Under the pieces are notes generated by a model. That model saw only the letters and a list, made by a program, of their open reading frames with translations, was not told where the DNA came from and did no database searches. Shown in pieces: positions 52,008 through 61,447 of a stretch of 64,000 bases of DNA. The DNA comes from Polytrichum commune (Eukaryota > Streptophyta > Polytrichopsida > Polytrichales > Polytrichaceae), in NCBI GenBank assembly GCA_950295325.1, contig OX485808.1, forward strand, positions 16,140,527-16,204,526, written 5' to 3'. Numbering within the stretch: position 1 is the stretch's first letter; each line of letters begins with the position of its first letter. A program made the translations under genes and the position numbers.

Positions 52008-53341
52008 TACTTGACAACAATTGTTCAAATTTTTCATTTTTGGTTGTATTTCTGAGCCAGAATGGCCCAGTAATGAGAGCAAATGAGTGATACAAGTGTT
52101 TGAAAGCTTAGTTTGTCATTTCTTGCAACCTTCAAGAAGATTTTGAGAGAAATCTTCCCATTTTTCTTTTGTTGTCTCTTTGTGTTTTCTTCAAGTGTTG
52201 ATGGTTGAATCTTGAGATTCCATTTGGTCTCAAGATTCTCAAGTCACATCATTCTTGCTTGCAATTTGTAAAAGCAAAAGTTTAATTCTTTTAAAAATCT
52301 ACAAACAAATACAAACCAAACTTCAAATCCGATTTTTTTTTTTTTTATAATATTTTTTTGAGCTCCGGAGCTCCACGGACACTCTTGGAGCTCCTGGAGC
52401 TCCAATTCTGCAGCCGGGGCCGGAAAAATCCCGGGCCGGGGGCGGGCGGGCGGCGGCAGCCGGGCCCCGCGGCGACGTGGCAGCGGGCCGGGGGCGGGCG
52501 GGCGACAGCCTGGCCGGATGGCGGGCGGCGCCAGCCTGGCCCCCCTCCCCTTTTCAAGGTACCCTTGCCCCCCCTTTGAGTTACTTAATTAATTAGTTTA
52601 GTTAAGATTAGTTAACTTAATTAGTTAATTAGGTTGGTTCATTAAGTTAGTTAATTAAATTAATTAGCTTAATTAATTAGGTTCTTAGTTTAAGTTAATT
52701 AAGTTAATACATTTAGGCTAATTAAGTTACTTAGCTTAAGTTCATTAAGTTAATTAATTAAGTTAATTTTTTTGTTTTGTTTTTTTTGTTTTTTTATAAA
52801 TTTTAAATAAACCGGATTTTTTTTATTTTTTTTATTTTTTTATTTTTTTTACTTTCACTTTCAAATTTGGCATTTCATTGTCACAAACTTTGAGGCTCAA
52901 ATTTGGGGGCATACTAGCTCCGATTGAAGTGAAATTTGAGCCTATTTTGTGTGAAATTTGCCAAGGAATCCAATGGTGTAATTGGATTTTTTATTGGAAG
53001 TCAAAATCATTGCTGAAATTGTTAATTTCAACGCTGATTTTTGTTTTTGGGAGCAAATTAACTCCGATTGGAGTGAAATTTGAGCCTAATTTGTGTGAAA
53101 TCTTCCTAGGAGTCCATTGGTGCACTTAGTTTGTTGATTGGAGTTCATAATCACCTTGGAAATGAGCCTTTTCAACGCTGATTTTTCATTTTAATTACCA
53201 ATCTCAAACCTTTGCACAATTTTGGAATTCTGGGGGCATAAACACTTGGCATTTGGCAAGGGATTGCCATTTAGATAGCCCGCAACAGGTGCAGGTTGCC
53301 GTTACCTTGTAGATATTTGCAGGTACTCAAGTGATTATTTT
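52008..53341 (+). other. Gypsy leader (5' UTR)
   Basis: A 1.3-kb untranslated leader. It holds a very GC-rich CCGGGGCGGGCGGGCGG-type stretch (about 52395-52560), then about 180 bp of TTAATTAAGTTAATTAG-type palindromic repeats (52575-52770), then T-rich tracts to 52860. Next come two direct copies (about 52890-53035 and 53040-53185) of a ~150-bp unit around CTCCGATTG(A/G)AGTGAAATTTGAGCC. These features belong to this element's leader; no ORF is supported. Confidence 0.8.
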
Positions 53342-56300
53342 ATGGTGCAAACTAGGAGCCGATATTATCGATCTCCATCACCAGATTATTTGGAAAACGT
53401 GCATACCACAAATCTTGAGCCAGAGGTAGATACCAACGAGGCTTTTGAGCCTATTTCGGCGTTGGACACTACTAATAGGCTTCGGATTTGGAGTGTCGGC
53501 ACGTTCGACGACATGGAGGACGATCGCCACAATTCAGTGCGTGATCGGTTTTCAGGTCGAGCTGGGGGCATTTCCTTGCCCGATTGGAAACTCCGGTTTC
53601 GTACCTGGATTAAGGAGAAACGCCAAAGGTCTTCCAATTTCAATGATTGGTATGCCTTTGAACTTCTGCCTCAACATTTGGAGTATGAGGCACTCCAAAC
53701 TTACGAACGATGGACAGAGGGTCATCAGCGACAACTTCGGGAGGTGGAGCAGTATTGGGAGGCCCGGGTTGAACTTATTTCAGCCCTTAAAGATGGGGCG
53801 ATTGCCACCTTAGCTCCACCTACCTTAAAGGAGGAGGATCCACTGGAGGAGTCTGAGGACCAAGAACTGGCATTTGGGCCAATGGTGGCTGGCAGTAGCA
53901 CGGCTACCCTTTCACGGATGGCACGTGCTACACAGGCAGCATTGACGGCTGTTGGTCCACCACCTCCATTTAATCCCCTTACAGAATTTGTCGCACATTT
54001 GGAAGTGGAGTATGGTGGGTTTCGGCGAGACCAGATGCAGCGCATCCAGGATTTCCGCCGAGAGAAGGATGATACTCCACGGACCATGTATACGCGACTC
54101 GCGCGATTTGCTGTGGAGTCGGGAGGTGTTTTTGCTGAGAATCAGCTTGTTAAAATATTTTTGTCTAAGATTGACAAGCGGCTACTTGAGTTGGCATCAC
54201 CTCGGATTATTCTCGACTACGAGGGCCGAGCTACGCTCGCACAAGCGTTTGCCGTGGTTGAGAAATGTGATCGGGCTCTTTGCCAACATGATGCCACGGA
54301 TATGGTATCTTGGATGACAGAGAGTCCGAAACCAAGAAGAATTGTCACAGCTACTAGCAGTTTAGCTGAGACTCAACCCGTCAAGGAGCAAAAGATTTTG
54401 CATTGTTGGGGTTGTGGAGAAGCTGGTCATTCGAAGAATGATCCCAATTGTCCTAAGAAGAAGAAAACTCAGCCTTTGGGAAAATTCAAACAAAAGATGG
54501 AACCAGTAAGGGCAGGGGACAATTCTAAGAAGAGACAATTGAAATGTAGCCATTGTGGTGGCACTAATCACGATGTGGATCATTGTTTCCTACTTCATCC
54601 TGAGATGCGGCTTGCCAGTTATGTCACTGGAAAGTCTCTAAGGGAGCAGAGTCTTGAGGCTAAGGTGGCAGAGCTTGAGCAAAAGCTCAAATCTTCTGCA
54701 TCTTTTGCTCAAATTTCTGAGCCGCATGTGGGTGGTGGCACCTCGGGTTCGGACATGTATATGTTTGGAGCAGCTGGAGAGGTGGTGGCGGCGGCTTCTA
54801 CTCGCTCACAAACATTGGCAGATGCGGTGGCTTCCACGAGTGGTGGTAGCAACGAGGTGCTACATCCTCGCCATGCCGGACCAGCTGATCAAATTGGTCA
54901 AGCACGTTTACCTCTTTCATTTGGATTGGTAGACACCACTGTTGTTGGGGCTAAAAACCCTGTACCTTTGAGAGATGGGGATTCCATCTCGAAGGATGTT
55001 ACGCAGGCATTGGCATATAAAATTCTCCATATGCCAATTTTCTCGGGTTCGGAGTTTATGGCTTCGGATTTCAAGCCTGCTGCAGTTTTTCATTTAGCTG
55101 GGAGAATGTTAGAAGGTAAGGCGGATTTGCCATCCCTTCAAGTATCCCAAGCTGTGGTTGACGTACCTGTGGCTGAGGAGGTGGAGGACTTAGCCAATTT
55201 GCGAGCGAGTCTTGCGGATGCGGCGATCATTGCTTTTGGTAAGCAAACTGATATTCCTCCAGCATCAATTTCAGCAGTGGATACGTCATTTTCGAATTAT
55301 GCGTCAGGAGCGGCATATCTTGCAGACATTTCTGCAAGGCCTGCTCGCGAACGGCATAATTTGCAACCTGGAGTTGTACGGCTGATGAACGACAAATCTT
55401 TGTTTGTCGTTTCACGCACGGATATGCCCACTATCCGTGCTACACCACTGAAAGTTATGATGGATTCCGGTGCTCAACCGGTTATGATTGGCAAAGGACT
55501 CGCTGACAGTCTTGGATTGACGCCAGCAAGCTTGGATCCTTGTCCATTCACTATTGTGACTTCAGTAGGGGGCACTGAACGTGCAACAGGTTACACCAAG
55601 GCACCTCTACGTTTGATTTTTCATGTGGGGGCAGGGCCTACTTACACTCATTTGTCAATGAAGTGTGTTGTTACTAATGCTACCAACTATGATATACTTG
55701 TTGGTCAGCAAGCTCTTTACCCACTTGGCTTTGGTTTGGATAATTGGACGGAAGAGGCATGGATTAGACCAGGATGGTCCACTGGAGATGGCAGGAAGGT
55801 ATTTATTCCCGTCACATTTGCAGCCACTGCTATGACTATGGTTGCGGAGGCAATGTTTGGTTGCAGCGGTTTAGTTGCAGATTTGCCTTGTGCTCCAGTT
55901 TTATTGGAGGAAACAATGGACTACACTTGTAATGCGGCAGAACAACAATTTTTACCATCTTTTCAAATTCATGCTCGACATTTCAAGGATCCAACTCCAC
56001 CATGGCGAACTCCTAAGGAGTTATCCGACCATTGTCGACACATTGTAGCGGATTTGGAGCTTGGAGAGGCACCCCCAACTTCATCCTCATTTTCTTTTGC
56101 TCAACCCATTCGTTGGCAACCATCACCTGAAGGTATTGTCCTTGTGGAGATCTTTGGAGGCATTGGCACAGGTTTGGCGGCAGTGTTGGAAGCTGGAATT
56201 ACAGTTCGGCGATATATTCATGTGGACAATGGGTATGCAGCCAACAGAGCCGTCCGACATCACATCCAACAATTGTTGTTGAGATACCCCGCACAATTGT

Positions 56301-57439
56301 CAGCCTCTGCCATTCATGGATGTTGTGGTCAACTTCCTCAAGATGTCACTATGATTAGTGATGAGGATTTGAGAAGGTTGGGCCACGTGGATTTGATTAT
56401 TGCAGGATGGCCTTGTCAAGGCCATTCGCGGGCAGGAACTGGCCAAGGATTGGATGATCCTAGGTCTAGTTTGTTTGCGGATTTGATGCGCTTGACGCAA
56501 TGGTGGTTTACCCACCAATCAACTCCGCCAGGGTACATTTTCGAAAATGTACCATTATTGGGTGATACCCGGCACAAAGTGGTGAAGGATAGTGAGTACA
56601 TTAACCAAAATCTGGGTACTCCAACATTTCTGGATGCTGCATCTTTGGGATCCTTTGCTCATCGGCCTCGTTGGTTTTGGACCAACTTGGTATCACCTCG
56701 GGTGCTTTCAGTGGCGATTGCCCTCATTCCCCGCCTTATGGATCGCAAGGTGGATGACATTTTAGATGATCATCGTGTTTCCTTGGCAGTTACCAAGGAT
56801 GACACCTTGCCATTTGCATTAATTAACAAGGTGGGAATTCCGAGAGGTGCACTACCTACTTTTGTGACATATCCACAGTCTTTTGCATTTCGATCTCGTG
56901 GACCTGGCATGGTTTGGGATTCAAAATCCCAAACTTATGAGGAGCCTACGGCAGATGAGCGGGAACGCGCCATGGGTTTTCTTACAGGTACCACAGTTGC
57001 TCACGGGCTTCAGGAAGGTCAGAGACGTTTCCTATTGGGGCAAGCTATGGATCTTAATAGCATTGTGTGGATAATTGGAATTTGTCTTGCTGCTCAACAA
57101 CGTATGGATGACCAATTGCTTACTCTGAGGGCAGAGAACAATGGTCAGGGGGCAATGGAGCCGCAATCCAAGGATCACATTGAGGTCAATGATACCGAGG
57201 GATTATTTCCTTTGAAATTTCATATTGCGGAAGAGCTTCGAGCCCAACGTGTTTTTTTAGCTTTGGCCCAAGAGTTTGGGAAGTTGGAGGCCCATAAAAT
57301 GTTTCCACTTCTATTTCTTGGTGATACTTTATATGTGGGTAGCTATTTAGCTACACAAACTGATTGTAGTGGAGAGGATACGCATTTGGATTCAAGTGCA
57401 GATGATGGGGGCAAAGGTGTTGCCCTCTCCACGGACTAG
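53342..57439 (+). CDS. ORF1: Gag, zinc knuckles, aspartic protease and C5 DNA methyltransferase
   Basis: 1365 aa. Gag-like helical domain at about residues 200-320 (FNPLTEFVAHLEVEYGG to VVEKCDRAL). CCHC-type knuckles at 355 (CWGC-x4-H-x6-C) and 402 (CSHC-x4-H-x4-C, canonical). A short coiled coil follows near 430-447. Retroviral-type protease has MMDSGAQ with catalytic Asp708. The C5 methyltransferase domain, about 930-1250, has motif I EIFGGIGTGL (936-945), motif IV GWPCQGHS with catalytic Cys1025, motif VI FENV (Glu1068), motif VIII RPR (1108-1110) and a motif X-like LGQAMDLNSIVWII from about 1232. Motifs run I to X in standard order, so it is not a rearranged plant DRM. It could methylate the element's own cDNA or host DNA (inference). 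The start is the first ATG after an in-frame stop at 53276. It ends with UAG in the same frame as ORF2. Confidence 0.95.
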   Translation: MVQTRSRYYRSPSPDYLENVHTTNLEPEVDTNEAFEPISALDTTNRLRIWSVGTFDDMEDDRHNSVRDRFSGRAGGISLPDWKLRFRTWIKEKRQRSSNFNDWYAFELLPQHLEYEALQTYERWTEGHQRQLREVEQYWEARVELISALKDGAIATLAPPTLKEEDPLEESEDQELAFGPMVAGSSTATLSRMARATQAALTAVGPPPPFNPLTEFVAHLEVEYGGFRRDQMQRIQDFRREKDDTPRTMYTRLARFAVESGGVFAENQLVKIFLSKIDKRLLELASPRIILDYEGRATLAQAFAVVEKCDRALCQHDATDMVSWMTESPKPRRIVTATSSLAETQPVKEQKILHCWGCGEAGHSKNDPNCPKKKKTQPLGKFKQKMEPVRAGDNSKKRQLKCSHCGGTNHDVDHCFLLHPEMRLASYVTGKSLREQSLEAKVAELEQKLKSSASFAQISEPHVGGGTSGSDMYMFGAAGEVVAAASTRSQTLADAVASTSGGSNEVLHPRHAGPADQIGQARLPLSFGLVDTTVVGAKNPVPLRDGDSISKDVTQALAYKILHMPIFSGSEFMASDFKPAAVFHLAGRMLEGKADLPSLQVSQAVVDVPVAEEVEDLANLRASLADAAIIAFGKQTDIPPASISAVDTSFSNYASGAAYLADISARPARERHNLQPGVVRLMNDKSLFVVSRTDMPTIRATPLKVMMDSGAQPVMIGKGLADSLGLTPASLDPCPFTIVTSVGGTERATGYTKAPLRLIFHVGAGPTYTHLSMKCVVTNATNYDILVGQQALYPLGFGLDNWTEEAWIRPGWSTGDGRKVFIPVTFAATAMTMVAEAMFGCSGLVADLPCAPVLLEETMDYTCNAAEQQFLPSFQIHARHFKDPTPPWRTPKELSDHCRHIVADLELGEAPPTSSSFSFAQPIRWQPSPEGIVLVEIFGGIGTGLAAVLEAGITVRRYIHVDNGYAANRAVRHHIQQLLLRYPAQLSASAIHGCCGQLPQDVTMISDEDLRRLGHVDLIIAGWPCQGHSRAGTGQGLDDPRSSLFADLMRLTQWWFTHQSTPPGYIFENVPLLGDTRHKVVKDSEYINQNLGTPTFLDAASLGSFAHRPRWFWTNLVSPRVLSVAIALIPRLMDRKVDDILDDHRVSLAVTKDDTLPFALINKVGIPRGALPTFVTYPQSFAFRSRGPGMVWDSKSQTYEEPTADERERAMGFLTGTTVAHGLQEGQRRFLLGQAMDLNSIVWIIGICLAAQQRMDDQLLTLRAENNGQGAMEPQSKDHIEVNDTEGLFPLKFHIAEELRAQRVFLALAQEFGKLEAHKMFPLLFLGDTLYVGSYLATQTDCSGEDTHLDSSADDGGKGVALSTD

Positions 57440-57445
57440 CAATCA
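57437..57445 (+). promoter_or_regulatory. Candidate leaky stop, UAG CAA UCA
   Basis: ORF1 and ORF2 share one frame and are separated only by this TAG. The next six bases, CAATCA, fit CAR-YYA, the consensus that drives UAG readthrough in tobamoviruses. There is no ATG for ORF2 until 57479, so readthrough is the simplest way to make RT and integrase. Confidence 0.75.
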
Positions 57446-60400
57446 CAGGCTGTGCTGGCACCAATTGGCAATCCTTCTATGAAGAAGGAAACCACGGAGT
57501 TTGACGATTGGCTAATTGAAGTGGGGCCAAAGCTTACTGGTGCCGAAGCACGAAAGGTACGGGCATTTATTCGCTCTTACCGTAATTGTTTTGCCTTTAG
57601 TCTTCATGATCTTGAAGGATATAAAGGTAAACCTGTTCGTATTCAACTCGAGGACGACCACCCTATTTTCAGACGGCCGTACAGACTTAGTACCTCTGAA
57701 AGGTTGGGTGTTCAAACTCGATGTCAAGAGTTATTGGCAGCGGAATTGATTGAACTCTCCAATGGAGAGTATGCTTGTGCCACGGTTATGCCGTCAAAGA
57801 AGGATATCTTTGGCAACTGGACGGAAAAACGGATGTGTGGTGATTATCGTCCAGTCAACCGCAAGACCAAGTCGGATCGATATCCAATGCCGATGCCGGA
57901 GGAGTTGTTTGATGCACTGGGATTTTCTAGAATCTTCAGCACTCTGGATTTGAGGTCTGGTTATCATCAATTACCTTTGTTGTTGGGTGATCGGGTGAAG
58001 ACCGCATTTTGGGGAATTGATAAAGATGGCAAGGATCAACTTTATCATTGGAAATTTCTGCCATTTGGTCTCAAGAATGCACCAGCTGAATTCCAGCGGG
58101 TGATGGACCAATTATTGGTTGGTTTGCCGTTTGCTAGATGTTACATTGATGATGTTATCATCTTTAGTAATAGTCCACAGGATCATGTGAGACATTTGCA
58201 AGCGGTATTTGAACGACTTCAACGGTGGGGACTCCGTTTACATCACGGTAAATGTAAGTTTTTCCATGATCAATTGCCCTATTTGGGCCACATGATTGTT
58301 CCTGGCGGTCTTGGTGTGCAACAGGCGAAGGTGGATGCTTTGCACAAAATTCCCGCACCTAGTGATGTACCACGGCTTCGTGCATTTCTAGGATTGGCAA
58401 ATTATTATAGGAGGTTTGTCAAAAACTTTAGTTTGATTGCCAAACCTCTTACCATTCTCACGGGGAAAGACCAACCATGGATTTGGAGTCGGGAACAACA
58501 ACAGGCATTTGATACATTGAAGCAGAGGCTCGGTTCAGCGCCAGTACTTCGACGCCCGGATGTGTCTAGAGCTTTTCAATTGCACACGGATTGGAGTGCA
58601 GTGGGATTGGGAGCGGTATTGACACAGAAAGATGAAGAGGGAAAGGAATATGTGGTGGCTTATGCATCTAGAAGCAATAATAGTGCTGAATCTAATTATT
58701 CTTCTTATGAAGGCGAGGCCTTGGCGGCCGTTTGGGCCATTGCACATTTTCGACCTTATTTGTATGGGCAAAAGTTTACTTTGGTGACTGATCATCAGCC
58801 TTTAAAATGGCTTATGGAATCAGATAAGCTCACCGGGAAACTTGCTAGGTGGGCATTGTTACTTCAGGAATATGATTTTGAAGTTGTTCACCGAGCAGGA
58901 ATTGCCAACTTAGATGCAGACGGATTGTCTCGCAATCCAAGTCCTTCAGATGAGGATTCAACTGGAGCTAGGTGGCATGGAGATTGTGATCGTGAGGCAG
59001 TGCCGGGTTGGCATGCTGCCACATATCTCACAATGATGTCGGGATTGGCTGCTGAGATCCTTGTAGAAGAACAGGATGAGGAGGTTGATAAATCTCTCGT
59101 TGTTAGTGATGTGTGGGAAGACCAGGCGGTCTTGCACAAACTTCAACAAGGGATATTTCCTCTTGGACTATCTGCTATGGAGCGAGATAGAGTTAGTCAC
59201 AGGATAACAAGGTTTCGTTGGGCAAACAGCTTGTTATTTCGTGTGTGGCCGAACGGAACGAGGCGCATCGTTCCAAGGCCAGATCAAAGAGCTTCTTTGG
59301 TGCGGCAAGTGCACGAGGAGCTTGGACATTTTGGAGTGCGAAGGACACACTCTATGTTGCGCAACCAATATTGGTGGACCGGTATGTATCAACAGGTTTC
59401 CGCTTATGTTTCTAGGTGTGAAGTATGTGACCGGGTCAGGTCAAGTTTTAATACTTTATCACCTCAACTTCAACCTTTACCTATTATGGGCTTGGGATAT
59501 CGTTGGTCTTTGGATTTTGCCGGACCGCTTACTATCACTCCACGTGGCTCCAAGTATGTGCTTGTGATGGTGGAGCATTTTAGTAAGTGGATTGAACTCG
59601 TGGCTCTTCCCCAAAATTCCTCAGAATTGGCGGCTATGGCATTTCTTGATCGAGTTTTGGCACGGTTTGGAGCACCTGCAGAGGTGTTGACGGATCAAGG
59701 GAGAGAATTTCTTGGATCTTTCGAGGCTTTGTGCACCAAGGCTTTGATTGATCATCGGACAACTTCCAGAGATCACCCTGAGGCAGATGGCTTAGCTGAA
59801 CGAGTTGTTCAGACGGTTAAGCGCGGTTTGCGGAAGTATGGATTGCTTCATGGCAACCATCGCGATTGGGACTTGATGTTACCATGGATAGCAATGGGTT
59901 ATCGTTTCAGCAGGCAAGCATCTTTGGCATCCTATAGTCCTTACCAACTCTTGTATGGACGGGAACCAATTTTACCTAGCTCAGTGCGAGAGATATTGGC
60001 TCCCGTGGTAAACTTGGATGATCCAGATGTTTGGGCTCAATGTCTTCATGACCGAGCAGCGTTCTTCCAAAAGGCCATGCCTATGGCTATGGAGAACTTG
60101 AATATTGCTCAACATCGTGATACATTACGGTATGCCCGGATCCGCAGTGGAGCTTATCGACCTCAGGTTCGTAGATTTTCCAAGGGGGATTATGTTTACT
60201 TGGAACGGGAGGCGCCTACGACATTGGATGTCAAGGCTGGGCGCACGATTTTGCGGGTAAAAGATGTCTTGCCAAGTGGTATATTATTGCTTGAAGGCAA
60301 GGATGGACGGGAATGTCGTGAGCATTCAAAGAATTGTGCTCCATGTCACCTTCCCATCGACGGCTCTGTGCATCCCGAGTTGGCGGTTGTACCACAGGGT

Positions 60401-60583
60401 CTGCCTTGTTATGTTTGTGGAGAGAAGAAAGGAGCTGCAACAATGTTATTGTGCGACCAATGTCAACGTGGATGGCACATGGCATGTTTGACACCCCCCC
60501 TTTTGACTCTTCCTTCTGGCAATTGGGTTTGTCCTCGTTGTCGGAAAGCCTCTCATTCCGTGGCCGTTAATGGTCATGATTGA
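57440..60583 (+). CDS. ORF2: reverse transcriptase, RNase H, integrase and PHD finger
   Basis: About 1047 codons after the UAG, intact. RT has FSTLDLRSGYHQ, FGLKNAPAEFQRVMD and the catalytic YIDD (58142-58153). RNase H begins FQLHTDWS (Asp at 58589) and includes VTDHQPLKWL. Integrase has an H2C2 zinc-binding region (about 59312-59430) and catalytic Asp at 59513 (SLDFAG), Asp at 59693 (LTDQG) and Glu at 59798 (LAERV); the second spacing is 34 residues. The C-terminus is a complete PHD finger at 60398-60541 with C4HC3 ligands CYVC, CDQC, HMAC and CPRC, where chromoviral integrases usually carry a chromodomain. PHD fingers read histone H3 tails, so this may steer integration to certain chromatin (inference). 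No ATG lies at the true start; the GTG at 57452 is unlikely to initiate, so it is probably made as a readthrough fusion. Confidence 0.95.
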   Translation, partial: QSQAVLAPIGNPSMKKETTEFDDWLIEVGPKLTGAEARKVRAFIRSYRNCFAFSLHDLEGYKGKPVRIQLEDDHPIFRRPYRLSTSERLGVQTRCQELLAAELIELSNGEYACATVMPSKKDIFGNWTEKRMCGDYRPVNRKTKSDRYPMPMPEELFDALGFSRIFSTLDLRSGYHQLPLLLGDRVKTAFWGIDKDGKDQLYHWKFLPFGLKNAPAEFQRVMDQLLVGLPFARCYIDDVIIFSNSPQDHVRHLQAVFERLQRWGLRLHHGKCKFFHDQLPYLGHMIVPGGLGVQQAKVDALHKIPAPSDVPRLRAFLGLANYYRRFVKNFSLIAKPLTILTGKDQPWIWSREQQQAFDTLKQRLGSAPVLRRPDVSRAFQLHTDWSAVGLGAVLTQKDEEGKEYVVAYASRSNNSAESNYSSYEGEALAAVWAIAHFRPYLYGQKFTLVTDHQPLKWLMESDKLTGKLARWALLLQEYDFEVVHRAGIANLDADGLSRNPSPSDEDSTGARWHGDCDREAVPGWHAATYLTMMSGLAAEILVEEQDEEVDKSLVVSDVWEDQAVLHKLQQGIFPLGLSAMERDRVSHRITRFRWANSLLFRVWPNGTRRIVPRPDQRASLVRQVHEELGHFGVRRTHSMLRNQYWWTGMYQQVSAYVSRCEVCDRVRSSFNTLSPQLQPLPIMGLGYRWSLDFAGPLTITPRGSKYVLVMVEHFSKWIELVALPQNSSELAAMAFLDRVLARFGAPAEVLTDQGREFLGSFEALCTKALIDHRTTSRDHPEADGLAERVVQTVKRGLRKYGLLHGNHRDWDLMLPWIAMGYRFSRQASLASYSPYQLLYGREPILPSSVREILAPVVNLDDPDVWAQCLHDRAAFFQKAMPMAMENLNIAQHRDTLRYARIRSGAYRPQVRRFSKGDYVYLEREAPTTLDVKAGRTILRVKDVLPSGILLLEGKDGRECREHSKNCAPCHLPIDGSVHPELAVVPQGLPCYVCGEKKGAATMLLCDQCQRGWHMACLTPPLLTLPSGNWVCPRCRKASHSVAVNGHD

Positions 60584-60910
60584 GGATTTTATGGATGTTT
60601 ACCACATGTTTTAGTGGTGAAGTTGTTATTTAGTTGGTTGGAAATTTTATGGGATTGAAAACCACATTGAAAGAGTTATCCAAGAATTCAACATTAATTG
60701 TTGAAGGCGATTAAGGATGGGGCTCACATTGCACCCAGCCTACAGTTCTTGGATTACTTTGTCAATCACGAGTTTAATTCCTTCGATTACTACTACCCAA
60801 TTAAATATGTATAGATGTAGCAACAACTTCATCATGTTCAACAACTCTATCAATGAGTGTGTTTGTTCCTAGCCGATTGGAGGGGCTCCTTATCCGCTAG
60901 TGGGGGCACT
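60584..60910 (+). other. Gypsy 3' UTR and polypurine tract
   Basis: Non-coding. AGTGGGGGCAC at 60899-60909 is a good polypurine tract and lies directly before TGAAGAGG, which marks the true LTR start. Confidence 0.75.
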
Positions 60911-61447
60911 TGAAGAGGTGGTTGTTAGCATTTTAGTTTGCTATTTTATTTTGCTAATTGATGTTGACAACGACACTCGATCTGTTGTGTTTAACGATCT
61001 TAGTTTACACGACAGCTGTCACGTGAGGTGACATCGGGGGCTAAGTCACGTCAATTTAGGAGTAAATGGACTCCACTAGGAGTCCATGTGTGTTGGGATG
61101 AGTAACGGACTCCATTGGGAGTCCTAGTTAGTTGTGCATCCACTCCATGGATGAACTCCACATTGGATTGGGGTTGTATGGAGAGGAAGGCCTCTTGACT
61201 TGCCATTGTTGTCAAGTCAAGTCTTGTGAGTGTGTTTTGAGAGAGAGAGAGCTTGTTGTTGCTTTCTCATGGCTATGGTGTAGTAGATTATGAGTAAAGC
61301 CTTTGCATTCTTTCTCCACCACTTGCACTCTTGGATTCTCCCTTCGTGGAGTGAGAGATAGCTTGACTCTTGTGTGTGAATTTTAGAGTTTCTTAAGCTT
61401 TGTAAGGAGACATTTTAGTTTCTTAAGCTTGGAGAGAGAAACCCTCA
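60911..61447 (+). repeat. Full-length LTR (537 bp)
   Basis: It starts TGAAGAGG after the polypurine tract and ends CCCTCA. Its last 431 bp equal the 5' LTR copy and its first ~105 bp equal 61451-61555. At the join of the two parts (61011-61020) is the perfect palindrome GACAGCTGTC. Confidence 0.82.

Noticed and set aside
52345-52579. Pro/Arg/Gly-rich frames in the gypsy leader
   Set aside because: They are translations of the GC-rich low-complexity block, open on both strands.
56131-57100. Host DRM-type methyltransferase gene captured by chance
   Set aside because: The motif order is I to X without the DRM rearrangement, and the domain is inside one continuous ORF with Gag and protease.
57452-57454. 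GTG as a separate start codon for ORF2
   Set aside because: Non-AUG initiation 4 kb into the mRNA is unlikely; the same-frame UAG with a leaky motif explains expression better.
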